From Bacillota bacterium (GTDB taxonomy: Bacteria > Bacillota > Clostridia > Christensenellales > UMGS416): DNA of 64,000 nucleotides. The DNA lies in contig JAEZSE010000043.1 in the NCBI GenBank assembly GCA_023421955.1, forward strand, positions 1 to 64,000, given 5' to 3'. The translations under genes and the position numbers were made by a program. The notes beneath the pieces are model-generated. The model searched no databases. It was not told the DNA's origin and saw nothing but the letters and a program-made list of their open reading frames with translations. Shown in pieces: positions 1 through 7,178 of the stretch (positions are counted from its first letter, which is position 1; every line of letters starts with the position of its first letter).

Positions 1-482
1 AGGCCAGGCACCATGCCATGGTCGCGGATCATCTTCGTATAGTCCGGCAGGCGGTCCAGCGTGCGGGTGTTTTTATTGACCAGCTGCTCGGCGGAGGAAT
101 GGTGGATCAGGCAGAACGAAGCGCCCTCCCGCTTGCAGTCGGCTATGACCTGCTCGGCCTCACGGCGGCCCTCTGTGGTATCGTCCATGTTGAGGATGGG
201 CGTATCCACCCGGATGATGCCCTTGCCGGTGCGGTCTTCGGCCAGCTTCATTGCGTCCAGGATCAGCGGCTGGGGGCTGAGCGGCCCCATGAGCGTGTCC
301 ACGCCATGGCGCAGGAAGACTTCGAGCAGGTCCGCCACCACTTCCTTGCTGTGGTTGGTCTTGTGGATCATCGCGTCGGCGGCGGCGCCGGTGTGACTCC
401 AGCCCAGGATCCAGTTGGTGCCGATGATCATGCGGGATAAAGAAATGCCTTCCACTGAGGTTCTCGGAAACAAGTCGCCCAT
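1..482 (-). CDS. Conserved protein of unknown function, truncated by window edge
   Basis: The reading frame opens with ATG at 482 and stays open to position 1, so about 160 N-terminal residues are visible and the C-terminus is missing. The start is chosen because GGAGGAC lies three bases before it. The visible part begins MGDLFPRTSVEGISLSRMI and contains IIGTNWILGWSHT and LRHGVDTLMGPLSPQP. The alternating hydrophobic strands and helices suggest a TIM-barrel-like fold, but this is only an impression. No signal peptide. I do not recognise the family well enough to give a function. Confidence 0.75.
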   Translation of the reverse strand, partial: MGDLFPRTSVEGISLSRMIIGTNWILGWSHTGAAADAMIHKTNHSKEVVADLLEVFLRHGVDTLMGPLSPQPLILDAMKLAEDRTGKGIIRVDTPILNMDDTTEGRREAEQVIADCKREGASFCLIHHSSAEQLVNKNTRTLDRLPDYTKMIRDHGMVPG

Positions 483-510
483 ATCGTCCTCCATCGGGTT
501 GGATGCCTTT

Positions 511-539
511 ATTATAACATTGCAATATCAAGAGTTGCA
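511..539 (-). promoter_or_regulatory. Probable promoter of the truncated gene
   Basis: On the minus strand a TATAAT (516-511) is preceded by TGT, giving an extended -10. The hexamer 17 bp upstream (TGCAAC) is a poor -35. It sits about 30 bp from the start codon at 482. Confidence 0.5.
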
Positions 540-574
540 TTCGAAAGAGAGTTGATTTATTTGATTGTTGAATG

Positions 575-602
575 AAAAGGCCGCCCGACTGTGCGGGCGG
601 CC
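575..602 (-). terminator. Rho-independent terminator
   Basis: A 9-bp perfect GC stem (579-587 with 594-602) is followed on the minus strand by TTTT (578-575). It closes whatever is transcribed leftwards from the 605-1030 stretch. Confidence 0.6.
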
Positions 603-604
603 CC

Positions 605-1033
605 AGCTTGTCAAAAACCATCAGCATATTGAGTGAGAGAATATGGCTAGAGCCGATAGCCGGTTTATCCGGCAGAGGCAAACGCTAAACTGGACGGAGT
701 AGATAGCAAAACTAGCCCACAGGCTGGAACTCTTAACTCTAGATATCTTGAAAACGAGACTAATAAGCAAAGAACCCACCCGACCGCTTCGCTTCGCTCT
801 GCTCGGATTTGCTTCTGTATCGGTTGCACCGACACTACGCAAATCCGGGTAATACCCAGCGACCATATTCAACCCCTCGCCCGCATCATGCGGGCTGATG
901 TGGCATTGCCACATCCGGTGTTGAATGGCCGGAAGCGCCATCCTGGCGCAAAGCATGCGCGGTGGGTAACGGGTTGTAAGTACGAGAACCAAACTCGCCG
1001 AGGTGCGATAGCACCGAAGGCGAAAGGCTGCTC
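605..1033. other. Structured non-coding stretch, possible ncRNA
   Basis: No credible gene lies here: the longest open frame has implausible composition and no ribosome-binding site. The stretch is rich in short perfect hairpins: GCCGG/CCGGC near 657-672, GCCCGCA/TGCGGGC at 879-894, TGTGGCA/TGCCACA at 899-913, and GGTGC/GCACC at 1002-1015. It is bounded by terminator-type hairpins on both sides (575-602 and 1034-1053). It matched none of the conserved cores I looked for (RNase P, tmRNA, SRP, group II domain V). It may be a non-coding RNA or a dispersed intergenic repeat. Direction is uncertain; the terminator at 575-602 favours minus. Confidence 0.4.
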
Positions 1034-1053
1034 AAAAAGCCAAGTGGCTTTTT
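1034..1053. terminator. Bidirectional terminator-like hairpin
   Basis: AAAAAGCCA (1034-1042) pairs with TGGCTTTTT (1045-1053) with a two-base gap, so a U-run follows the stem in either direction. It could end the structured stretch if read rightwards, or back up the hsp20 terminator. Confidence 0.45.
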
Positions 1054-1060
1054 AACAGCT

Positions 1061-1088
1061 AAAGACCGCCCGCATGTGCGGGCGGTCT
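1061..1088 (-). terminator. Terminator of hsp20
   Basis: A perfect 12-bp stem (1063-1074 with 1077-1088) lies about 47 bp downstream of the hsp20 stop. A short T-run follows it on the minus strand. Confidence 0.6.
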
Positions 1089-1134
1089 GAACGAAGGGGG
1101 GTGGGGTGTCAATCCTTCTCCTGCTCCGGGGCTG

Positions 1135-1581
1135 TCATTGTATCTCAATTTTGCGGGGGTTGTTCTTCTGGGGCTCCTGCTTGGGCAGGTGGACGATCAG
1201 GATGCCATCCTTGTAGTCGGCCTTGATGGCGCCCTCCTCCACATTGTCCAGCGAGAAGCTGCGGCTCACATGGCCATAACGGCGCTCGCGATAGATGTAA
1301 TCGTTCTTCTCTTCCTTTTGCTCGGTCTCTTCATTGGCGCTGATCGTCAGCACGCCGTCATGTACATCCAGGTTGATCTTGTCCTTCGGGATGCCGGGCA
1401 TCTCAGCCTCGATCACGAACTCATTGCCCAAATCCTTCACGTCGGTGCGGATGCCGCCATAGGCGGAGAACGGCGTGACCTTGAGGTCGCTGAAAAAAGG
1501 ATCGTCAAAGATGGACCGCATAATCTGGAAGGGGGAAAGCTCCCGGTTTCTGTTTCTGCCATAGGGAATCAAGCTTGACAT
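1135..1581 (-). CDS. Hsp20/alpha-crystallin small heat-shock protein
   Basis: A cytosolic ATP-independent holdase chaperone of 148 residues. ATG 1581 is chosen over upstream in-frame codons because GGAGGAAATCACC immediately precedes it. The N-terminal segment (about 1-40) holds the SPFQIMRSIFDDPFF region. The alpha-crystallin domain (about 40-132) includes the MPGIPKDKINLDVHDGVLTI stretch and the GxLxI-type C-terminal strand (DGILIVHLPK). The C-terminal tail has the I-x-I anchor (IEI) used for oligomer assembly. It is a single-gene unit: a CtsR-type operator overlaps its promoter and a strong terminator follows. Length and motifs are typical of bacterial class A-like sHsps. Confidence 0.95.
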   Translation of the reverse strand: MSSLIPYGRNRNRELSPFQIMRSIFDDPFFSDLKVTPFSAYGGIRTDVKDLGNEFVIEAEMPGIPKDKINLDVHDGVLTISANEETEQKEEKNDYIYRERRYGHVSRSFSLDNVEEGAIKADYKDGILIVHLPKQEPQKNNPRKIEIQ

Positions 1582-1644
1582 GGTGATTTCCTCCTTTTCA
1601 TTTTTTGTGATGGGCAGTTGATACACTGCCCTTTCGACGGTTCC

Positions 1645-1674
1645 ATTATATTGATTTGGTCAAAGATGGTCAAA
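1645..1674 (-). promoter_or_regulatory. hsp20 promoter with CtsR operator
   Basis: On the minus strand TTGACC (1673-1668), a 17-bp spacer and TATAAT (1650-1645) form a good sigma-A promoter. The plus strand at 1658-1674 reads GGTCAAAGATGGTCAAA. This matches exactly the heptad direct repeat known for CtsR (RGTCAAA-NAN-RGTCAAA). The box covers the -35 and most of the spacer, a position suited to repression at normal temperature. Confidence 0.85.
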
Positions 1675-1699
1675 GTTATATTTTGTCAACAAAACCACA

Positions 1700-1736
1700 A
1701 GAAGAGCAACGAAAGGCGATTATCCTCTCATTGCTC
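1700..1736 (-). terminator. Possible terminator of the cysteine hydrolase gene
   Basis: GAGCAA-type arms (1704-1712 with 1728-1736) form a 9-bp stem whose only imperfection is a G-U pair on the minus strand. TTCTTGT follows on that strand. The long loop weakens the call. Confidence 0.35.
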
Positions 1737-1778
1737 CGTCAATCTCTTGTTTACAAGTTTTTTCTTTTACTTACGATC

Positions 1779-2324
1779 TCATAAAATAGTCAGCCACTCG
1801 GCAGTATTGAGGACCCTGGAAAAGCGCATTTGCTGCGTGACCAGGATGGCCCGGTGAAGCTCCTCGGCGGTGACAGCGCCTGCGCTGTTGCTCACATTCA
1901 ATGTGCCTGTGGCGTCAGCCAGGAACTCTACGGCGTAGCCCAGATGGAGCGCCTGCCTTGCGGTGGTGTCGCAGCACATCTGCGTCATGTAGCCAGCGAT
2001 TACAACAGTGTCCACACCCATGCCCCGCAGCAGCTCATCCAGCCCCGTGCCGGTGAAGCTGCCGGGCAGGCTCTTTTCGATGATCCGGTCATGGGGCATG
2101 GCCAACACCTGTTCGTGGATCTCCCACTCCCGGCTGCCGCGGCGGAACGTGGCTGAATCGGGCTGGGGGGCGGAGTGCTGCACCAGGATCACCGGGATGC
2201 CATGGGCTGCGGCACCACCCATCGCCGTCAGGATGTTTTCAAAACTGCCTTGCGGATGGGTGACCGGCATCTTTCCGGTGAAATATTCCATCTGCACATC
2301 AATGACCAGCAGTGCTCTTTTCAT
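1779..2324 (-). CDS. Isochorismatase-like cysteine hydrolase
   Basis: A cytosolic hydrolase of the isochorismatase/nicotinamidase superfamily, 181 residues. ATG 2324 is preferred because GGGGGAGAG lies just upstream; longer forms start without a ribosome-binding site. The catalytic triad is visible: Asp9 (VIDVQ), Lys84 (IIEKSLPGSF) and Cys117 (TQMCCDTTARQA). The preceding cis-peptide region VIAGYMTQ is also typical. Substrate cannot be assigned: members cleave isochorismate, nicotinamide, ureidoacrylate or related amides, and the neighbours give no clue. Confidence 0.85.
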   Translation of the reverse strand: MKRALLVIDVQMEYFTGKMPVTHPQGSFENILTAMGGAAAHGIPVILVQHSAPQPDSATFRRGSREWEIHEQVLAMPHDRIIEKSLPGSFTGTGLDELLRGMGVDTVVIAGYMTQMCCDTTARQALHLGYAVEFLADATGTLNVSNSAGAVTAEELHRAILVTQQMRFSRVLNTAEWLTIL

Positions 2325-2386
2325 ACGCTCTCCCCCATTCCTGATGCTCATCATACGCTCCCTGGAAGCCGGGCGCAATGCTTCGG

Positions 2387-3991
2387 CTAATCATCCAGCG
2401 CCTTAAGGTCGGAAACCACGCCGTCATACTCCACCTCCAGCTTCTCCCGCTCCGGCCCGGCCTTCATCGTGGAGATTTTGGAAAGCAACATGTCCCTCCG
2501 GAGCGACAGCGCCATCCGGGCGGCATTGTCCCATTTGGGCGGAGGGGCGGGCTTCAATGATCTGTCCTGCAGTGTGCCGTGCTCAACGACCAGACGCCGG
2601 TCCGCCACCTTGTCCACAAAGTAGCGGTCGTGGGATACGAACACCACTGTGCCGGGAAACTGGCCGATCATCTCCTCCAGCCCCTCCAGTGCGTAGACAT
2701 CCAGAAAGTTGGTGGGCTCATCGAGCAGCAGCAGGTTAGCATTGCTGGCCAGTAGCTTGACGAGCGCTGCCTTGGCCTTTTCACCGCCGGAGAGCACCGA
2801 GGCCGGTTTCCGGAGGCTGTCAGCCGTCAGCAGCACCCGTGCCAGCATGTTGCGGCAGGTCTGCACCGGCACAGCCGCCGTTTCCACCACATTGTCCAGC
2901 AGCGTCTTTTTATCGTCCAGCAGCGTCAGGTCTTGCCGGAAGTAGCCCTTGATAAGCCCCGGCGCTTCCTTAATTGCCGAGCCTCCGTCCATCAGGCAAT
3001 TGAGCAGCGTGGTCTTCCCCGCCCCGTTGCCGCCCACAATGGCCAACCGCTCCCCGGTCATCACCTGGAATGACACATCCCGCAGCACCGCCTTGCCGCC
3101 GGGGTAGGCGAAGCCCAGCCCCTCCACCCGCAGCGCCAGGCGGCTCATGGGCCCCTCCACGTCACGGGCATTCAGGCGCACGCGGGCGGCGTCGCGGGGC
3201 TTTTCCTTCACATCCAGCCGCTCCAGCCGGTGCTCCAGCACCTTGGAAGCACGGGCCAGCTTCTGGGAGATCTCTGTGGACTCCCTCCGGTGCAGCCGGG
3301 CTTCCGAGTTGCCCATGCGCTTGGGAGCCTTGCGAACCGACTTACTCTTCTGCATGGCTCCCCGGGCAGCCTCCAGCAGGTGGTCCCGTTCGTCCACATA
3401 ACCTTCATACTCATCCCACGCCCGCCGCTCCTCGCGGGCCTTCTGCTCGCGGTAGGCAGTCCAGTTACCGCGATAGACCTTGAGCCTGCCGCCCTCCAGC
3501 TCCCAGACGCGGGTGCAGAGCTTATCGAGCAGCGCACGGTCATGGGAAACCACCACCAGTGCACCCTCGTAATGTTGCAGTTCCTCTTCCAATTTGGCAA
3601 TACCATCAGCATCCAGGTTCGAGGTGGGCTCGTCGCAAAACAGCGCCCCGCTTTCGCGGCCCAGGGCCCTTGCGATCAAGAGCCGTGTCTTTTCCCCGCC
3701 GCTCATCGCCTCCGCCGGGATGCCCCACAGCTCCCGCTGGCGCTCCAGGATCGCCGAGCCGTCGGTGTCATCACTGAATTGCGGGATCATCGCCAGCGGC
3801 ATCAGCGCCGTCACCGACCCTGCCGTCGGCTCCTGGAAGCCGCACAGGATGTTCATCAGCGTGGTCTTGCCCTCGCCGTTGCGGCCCACCAGGCCAATGC
3901 GGTCGCCGGAGTGCAGCTCCAGGTCGGGGATGTCAAACAAGAGCCTGTGGCCATATTCCATCAACAACTTTTGCGCTTTGAGCACTAACAT
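2387..3991 (-). CDS. ABC-F family ATPase, probable ribosome-protection factor
   Basis: A 534-residue cytosolic protein with two ABC ATPase domains and no membrane segment. Domain 1 has Walker A GRNGEGKTT (about residue 37), signature SGGEKTRLLIA and Walker B CDEPTSNLD. A charged linker follows (about 190-285). Domain 2 has GGNGAGKTT, LSGGEKAKAAL and LLLLDEPTNFLD. ABC-F proteins bind the ribosomal E site, and some (Vga, Lsa, Msr, VmlR types) displace antibiotics. Assignment to the resistance branch is inferred mainly from the attenuator-type leader directly upstream, where a terminator hairpin abuts the start codon. Which drug class is protected cannot be read from sequence. The glutamate in the first P-loop (NGEGKTT) is slightly unusual. 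Confidence 0.9.
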   Translation of the reverse strand: MLVLKAQKLLMEYGHRLLFDIPDLELHSGDRIGLVGRNGEGKTTLMNILCGFQEPTAGSVTALMPLAMIPQFSDDTDGSAILERQRELWGIPAEAMSGGEKTRLLIARALGRESGALFCDEPTSNLDADGIAKLEEELQHYEGALVVVSHDRALLDKLCTRVWELEGGRLKVYRGNWTAYREQKAREERRAWDEYEGYVDERDHLLEAARGAMQKSKSVRKAPKRMGNSEARLHRRESTEISQKLARASKVLEHRLERLDVKEKPRDAARVRLNARDVEGPMSRLALRVEGLGFAYPGGKAVLRDVSFQVMTGERLAIVGGNGAGKTTLLNCLMDGGSAIKEAPGLIKGYFRQDLTLLDDKKTLLDNVVETAAVPVQTCRNMLARVLLTADSLRKPASVLSGGEKAKAALVKLLASNANLLLLDEPTNFLDVYALEGLEEMIGQFPGTVVFVSHDRYFVDKVADRRLVVEHGTLQDRSLKPAPPPKWDNAARMALSLRRDMLLSKISTMKAGPEREKLEVEYDGVVSDLKALDD

Positions 3992-4021
3992 AAAAAATCG
4001 CTCCCTTCAAATCCGGAAGCG
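3992..4021 (-). terminator. Attenuator terminator in front of the ABC-F gene
   Basis: CGCTTCC (4021-4015) pairs with GGGAGCG (4005-3999, one G-U pair), followed by A and six T's that run directly into the ATG at 3991. The 3' arm contains the purine-rich ribosome-binding site. The same hairpin can therefore both stop transcription and hide translation initiation. Confidence 0.8.
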
Positions 4022-4145
4022 CGAAAAAGAACAACGATGGCCAACCCATATGAGGCAGGCAAGTTGAACGTTCGGCGTCTTCCGGCGATGCGGCAGCCCC
4101 TCCGTAGTATATACGGAACGGCCCGTTGGTCACCATCCGAAACGC

Positions 4146-4157
4146 CTAGTTCTTCAC
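4146..4157 (-). CDS. Three-codon leader peptide (GTG AAG AAC TAG)
   Basis: A minimal open frame encoding M-K-N lies 11 bases after GGAGG (4173-4169), within about 30 nt of the predicted transcript start. A strong ribosome-binding site before such a short frame makes sense only as a sensor of stalled ribosomes. Leader-controlled attenuation is known for other ABC-F resistance genes such as vmlR and lmo0919. Hairpins that could exchange lie downstream: AACGG/CCGTT at 4117-4127 and CCGTA/TACGG at 4102-4116. Confidence 0.6.
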   Translation of the reverse strand: MKN

Positions 4158-4192
4158 TGCTCTGTGAACCTCCATGATTGGATTTCAGGGGT

Positions 4193-4221
4193 ATTATATG
4201 ATAAAGATTACGAATTGTAAA
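4193..4221 (-). promoter_or_regulatory. Promoter of the ABC-F leader transcript
   Basis: TTTACA (4221-4216), a 17-bp spacer and a perfect TATAAT (4198-4193) on the minus strand. The predicted start near 4186 gives a leader of about 195 nt, long for a simple 5' UTR and in line with attenuation. Confidence 0.8.
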
Positions 4222-4273
4222 CACTCAGTGAGAGACTTCCAAGTCACCTCGCACAAGATAATAATGCCCGAAG

Positions 4274-4330
4274 AACTCCTTCCGCCCTCTGTGGAGGGCA
4301 CCTCCCTCAATGAGGGAGGTCAGGAGAGAG
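4274..4330. repeat. Degenerate copy of palindromic repeat family A
   Basis: Begins AACTCCTTCCGCC and contains the GAGGGCACCTCCCTC and GAGGGAGG palindromes seen in fuller copies at 37.3, 37.8, 37.9 and 44.3 kb. The right half is missing. Confidence 0.5.
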
Positions 4331-4364
4331 CCAATTAAGCAGGCACCTCCAACTTTTCTTGAAA

Positions 4365-5027
4365 CTAGAAGTAAGAAAACAGCTCCCCCATCGCCTCTTC
4401 CAGCCCGAACTCAAACTCCTTGAGCTTCACCTGGTCATAGCCCTGCTTGCTAGCAAACGGATTGTGGGCGATGGTCTCCATCGGCACTGCCCCCAGCACC
4501 GCCCAGGCGTGCCAGGTGCCCTGCGTCACGACCATCTCCAGCAGATCCTGCAGCCGCTCGCCGAAGCGGCACAAGTACAATCGGCACACGAATGGACGCT
4601 GGGCGTAAACTCCACAGAGGTTGCCCTGTTGGTAAACGCAGCGCTCGCTCTCGGTTTGCAGAAAGGAGATCGGTTCCGACTGGTTGTATTCATAGAGCAC
4701 AGCGGCATCCCGCTGGCTGACGCCCGATTGCTTCATAAACTCAGCAAGGCCCTTCTGCCGCGCCGAAAGGTATGGCGGATCGGGCAGAAGCAGGTGCTCT
4801 TTGGCCCATTGCGCCGCGTCCGTTTTGGCCTCACCGGCCATCGCAAGGATGTCCAGCCCCAGCACCGGTGCCCGGTGGCAGCACTCGCCGCACATGCGGC
4901 ACTGCACCGACTGCTTTTTGAGCGCAGCAACAAACGCCTCCGATTCAACCAGCAGATCGGCCAGTGTGGCGTCGCCCACATCGCCGGTGAGCTCGAGTAT
5001 ACCTTTTTTGATAGAGAATTCCAGCAC
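4365..5027 (-). CDS. YkgJ-type cysteine-cluster protein
   Basis: A 220-residue cytosolic protein with a CxxCGxCC cluster (QCRMCGECCH, about residues 43-52) and later cysteines in the CVYQQGNLCGVY and RPFVCRLYLC segments. This is the pattern of the YkgJ/DUF-type zinc- or iron-sulfur-binding family. The start is set at GTG 5027, six bases after GGAGG (5038-5034); a TTG three bases further upstream is too close to the site. An upstream ATG would translate repeat sequence and is rejected. The biological role of this family is unknown. It is flanked by repeats on both sides and shares no operon with clear neighbours. Confidence 0.8.
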   Translation of the reverse strand: MLEFSIKKGILELTGDVGDATLADLLVESEAFVAALKKQSVQCRMCGECCHRAPVLGLDILAMAGEAKTDAAQWAKEHLLLPDPPYLSARQKGLAEFMKQSGVSQRDAAVLYEYNQSEPISFLQTESERCVYQQGNLCGVYAQRPFVCRLYLCRFGERLQDLLEMVVTQGTWHAWAVLGAVPMETIAHNPFASKQGYDQVKLKEFEFGLEEAMGELFSYF

Positions 5028-5044
5028 CAAGGGCCTCCTACAGC

Positions 5045-5216
5045 AGCCTCCCCACCCGCCCTTAACAAGGGGGGATGCCACCGCAGCGGCAGGGGGGATT
5101 TCTTCATATGTCGCCCTCAGGCGACAGGCCTTAGCCTCCGGCCTTGCGCAATGTCGGCGTAAGCCGATACGAGAAACAAGGCCGAGTATTGCGTAGCAAT
5201 GCGATGAGGGGGGGAT
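5045..5216. repeat. Palindromic repeat family B, copy 1
   Basis: Starts with the CCCTTAACAAGGGGGGAT palindrome and ends GATGAGGGGGGATT. Its inner 90 bp (5128-5213) match 10751-10838, with changes concentrated in loops and compensated in stems: GGCCTTG/CAAGGCC here, AGCCTTG/CAAGGCT there. Further hairpins are GTCGGC/GCCGAT and ATTGC/GCAAT. Confidence 0.75.
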
Positions 5217-6134
5217 TCACACCTTCCGCCTCAACATTCCCAGCACCTCTTGAAAGTCCTCCGGCAGTGGCGCTTCAAACTTCATTCTCTCCCCGGTCTC
5301 TGGGTGGGTGAATTCCAGCCGTGCTGCGTGCAGCAGCTGGCCGTCGAGCCGGTAGCGCTGCTTGCGGATGCCATAAACCGGGTCGCCCACCACCGGGTGC
5401 CCGATGTGCTTCATATGCACGCGGATCTGGTGGGTGCGGCCCGTCTCCAGATGGCACTCCACCAGCGTGAGGTCACCAAACCGCTCCAGCACATAATATC
5501 GTGTGGCAGCCTGCCTGCCGTCTTCCACCACCGCGATCTTCTTTCGGTCAACCTGGCTACGGCCCAGCGGCGCGTCCACGCGGCCAGAGTCCTCTGTGAT
5601 GTTGCCCTCCACCAGCGCCAGATAGATGCGCTTGGCGCTTTTCTCGCCGATCTGCTTGGAAAGGCTCAGGTGCGCCCGGTCGTTCTTGGCCACGACCAGC
5701 AGGCCGGTGGTGTCCTTATCGAGCCGGTGTACGATGCCGGGCTTCAACTCCCCGGCAATGCCGGAGAGGTCGGTGCAATGGTTCAGCAGCGCGTTCACCA
5801 GCGTGCCACGCTCGTTGCCCGCCGCCGGGTGCACCACAAGGCCCCTGGGCTTGTTGATCACCAGCAGGCTTACGTCCTCATACACGATGTTCAGGGGGAT
5901 TTCCTCCGGCCTGGCCTCCACCGCCGCCAGCTCCGGCACATCGAGCTCGACAACATCACCGACCATAAGCTTTTGTCCGGCCTTGGCGGCCTTGCCATTG
6001 ACGGCGGCGTGCCCATCGTCGATCAGGTTCTTGAGCCTGGAGCGGGTATAATCAGGGAAGCGCCCGGTCAGGAACGTGTCCAGCCGGGCGCCCGCATCTT
6101 GCTGATTGGCTTCACAGCGGAGCTTGTTCCCCAT
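5217..6134 (-). CDS. rluD: RluD-family 23S rRNA pseudouridine synthase
   Basis: Isomerises uridine to pseudouridine in large-subunit rRNA; 305 residues. An S4 RNA-binding domain spans about 12-75 (RLDTFLTGRFPDYTRSRLKN). The catalytic domain follows, with catalytic Asp139 in GIVHRLDKDTTG and the RTHQIRVH substrate-pocket motif. ATG 6134 is chosen since GGAGG lies six bases away; ATG 6137 is too close. The gene overlaps the end of lspA by 23 bp, the common lspA-rluD arrangement of Firmicutes. The exact uridine target (RluD versus RluC-type sites) is not certain from sequence. Confidence 0.93.
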   Translation of the reverse strand: MGNKLRCEANQQDAGARLDTFLTGRFPDYTRSRLKNLIDDGHAAVNGKAAKAGQKLMVGDVVELDVPELAAVEARPEEIPLNIVYEDVSLLVINKPRGLVVHPAAGNERGTLVNALLNHCTDLSGIAGELKPGIVHRLDKDTTGLLVVAKNDRAHLSLSKQIGEKSAKRIYLALVEGNITEDSGRVDAPLGRSQVDRKKIAVVEDGRQAATRYYVLERFGDLTLVECHLETGRTHQIRVHMKHIGHPVVGDPVYGIRKQRYRLDGQLLHAARLEFTHPETGERMKFEAPLPEDFQEVLGMLRRKV

Positions 6135-6696
6135 CATGCCCCTCCGGGGTTTGGGTGCCTTCGACAACAGGTTCGGCAGCCTGCTCCGCAGGCTGTTCGC
6201 CGCTGGCAAGGCCCTTCACCTTTTTCACATACTTCTCGTGTTTGAACAGGATGTAGGAACACAGCAGGATCGCGCCGACGGTCACGCAGGAGTCGGCCAC
6301 GTTGAAGATCGCGAAATCAAATTTGATCGCCGGGATGTTCACATAGATGAAGTCGATCACCTCATGGTTGGCGTGCATCAGCCGGTCAAACAAATTGCCC
6401 AGCGCACCGGCCATGATCAAGCCCAGCGCAAGCTTGCCTACCCAATGGATCGGCGTTTTGGTGCGGGCCAGATAGATGATGATGGCGACCGTGGCGCTGG
6501 CGCTGGCGATCATAAACAGCCATTGGAAGCCGGTGAGCATGCTGAACGCCGCGCCGCTGTTGCGGGCGTAATGCCAATAGAGCGCGCCTTCGATCACGGG
6601 GATCGTCTGCCCGAGGGTCATGTTGGAAACCACCAGATATTTGGTGGCCTGATCGGCAATCAGAAAGAACAACGCGGTCAGCAGCGCGATGAGCAT
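6112..6696 (-). CDS. lspA: Lipoprotein signal peptidase (signal peptidase II)
   Basis: Membrane aspartyl protease that removes signal peptides from diacylglyceryl-modified prolipoproteins. The 194 residues include four hydrophobic segments (about 2-20, 55-78, 85-102, 128-150). The two catalytic aspartates are in place: Asp104 in GNLFDR and Asp135 in FNVADSC. The NSGAAF motif (46-51) is also conserved. The C-terminal 35 residues (EQPAEQAAEPVVEGTQTPEG) form a hydrophilic tail longer than usual and overlap the start of rluD. Its likely clients here include the operon A binding protein and the HtrA-like lipoprotein. Confidence 0.96.
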   Translation of the reverse strand: MLIALLTALFFLIADQATKYLVVSNMTLGQTIPVIEGALYWHYARNSGAAFSMLTGFQWLFMIASASATVAIIIYLARTKTPIHWVGKLALGLIMAGALGNLFDRLMHANHEVIDFIYVNIPAIKFDFAIFNVADSCVTVGAILLCSYILFKHEKYVKKVKGLASGEQPAEQAAEPVVEGTQTPEGHDGEQAPL

Positions 6697-6725
6697 TCGG
6701 CTTCCTCCGGAAATTCGTACAGGAT

Positions 6726-6754
6726 ATTATAGCATACAATGGCACGCTGAGAAA
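6726..6754 (-). promoter_or_regulatory. Probable lspA-rluD promoter
   Basis: Minus-strand TATAAT (6731-6726) with TGC before it makes an extended -10 (TGCTATAAT). The -35 (TTTCTC at 17 bp) is weak. It lies 30 bp from the lspA start. Confidence 0.55.
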
Positions 6755-6764
6755 TGAAGGTTTT

Positions 6765-7154
6765 CTAACGATTCATCGTCTGGCTGTTGATGATTGCGCG
6801 CACTGTTTCCGCAGGATCCCGCCAGGCGGGAGATTTGATCACCTTGCCGTCTGGCCCGTGATGAACCAGCCCATCGGGCCAAACCTTGTCCATGTTGGCC
6901 CGATGCACCGCGTCAAACACCTTTTGCGGGCGCACGCCCATCTCCACCAATGTGCCCAGCGCAAAATAGATCAGGTCTATCATGGCGTCCGCCTGTTCGT
7001 ACACGTCAGCCGACTCCTTGAACTCGTCCAGCTCTTCCAGCATCCAACGGTAGCGTTTTTCCACGCGGTCTTCCGTGAGCATTGCCGGGTGTTCCGCAAC
7101 CGGCGAGTCAAAGCATCGGTGAAATTCCCTTACATTCTCCCAGCATTGATCCAT
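6765..7154 (-). CDS. MazG-like nucleotide pyrophosphohydrolase
   Basis: All-alpha NTP pyrophosphohydrolase of the MazG/HisE superfamily, 129 residues. The metal-binding pattern ExxE...ExxD is visible: EELDEF followed about 15 residues later by EQADAMID, then a helix ending in FALG. Such enzymes hydrolyse non-canonical (d)NTPs to monophosphates. ATG 7154 is chosen because GAAGGGAT precedes it; a longer start at 7169 lacks a site. It is third in a run with a HAD phosphatase and a dUTPase-like gene, with 25 and 18 bp between genes, so co-transcription is likely. Natural substrate unknown. Confidence 0.85.
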   Translation of the reverse strand: MDQCWENVREFHRCFDSPVAEHPAMLTEDRVEKRYRWMLEELDEFKESADVYEQADAMIDLIYFALGTLVEMGVRPQKVFDAVHRANMDKVWPDGLVHHGPDGKVIKSPAWRDPAETVRAIINSQTMNR

Positions 7155-7178
7155 AGTTAATCCCTTCATGTAAGCAGT

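Noticed and set aside
621..992. A 123-codon open frame on the minus strand in the structured stretch
   Set aside because: No ribosome-binding site, odd composition (Ser/Arg/Cys runs) and full overlap with palindromes; it reads like translated non-coding DNA.
5028..5081. An N-terminal extension of the Cys-cluster protein to ATG 5081
   Set aside because: It would translate family B repeat DNA; a well-placed GGAGG supports GTG 5027.
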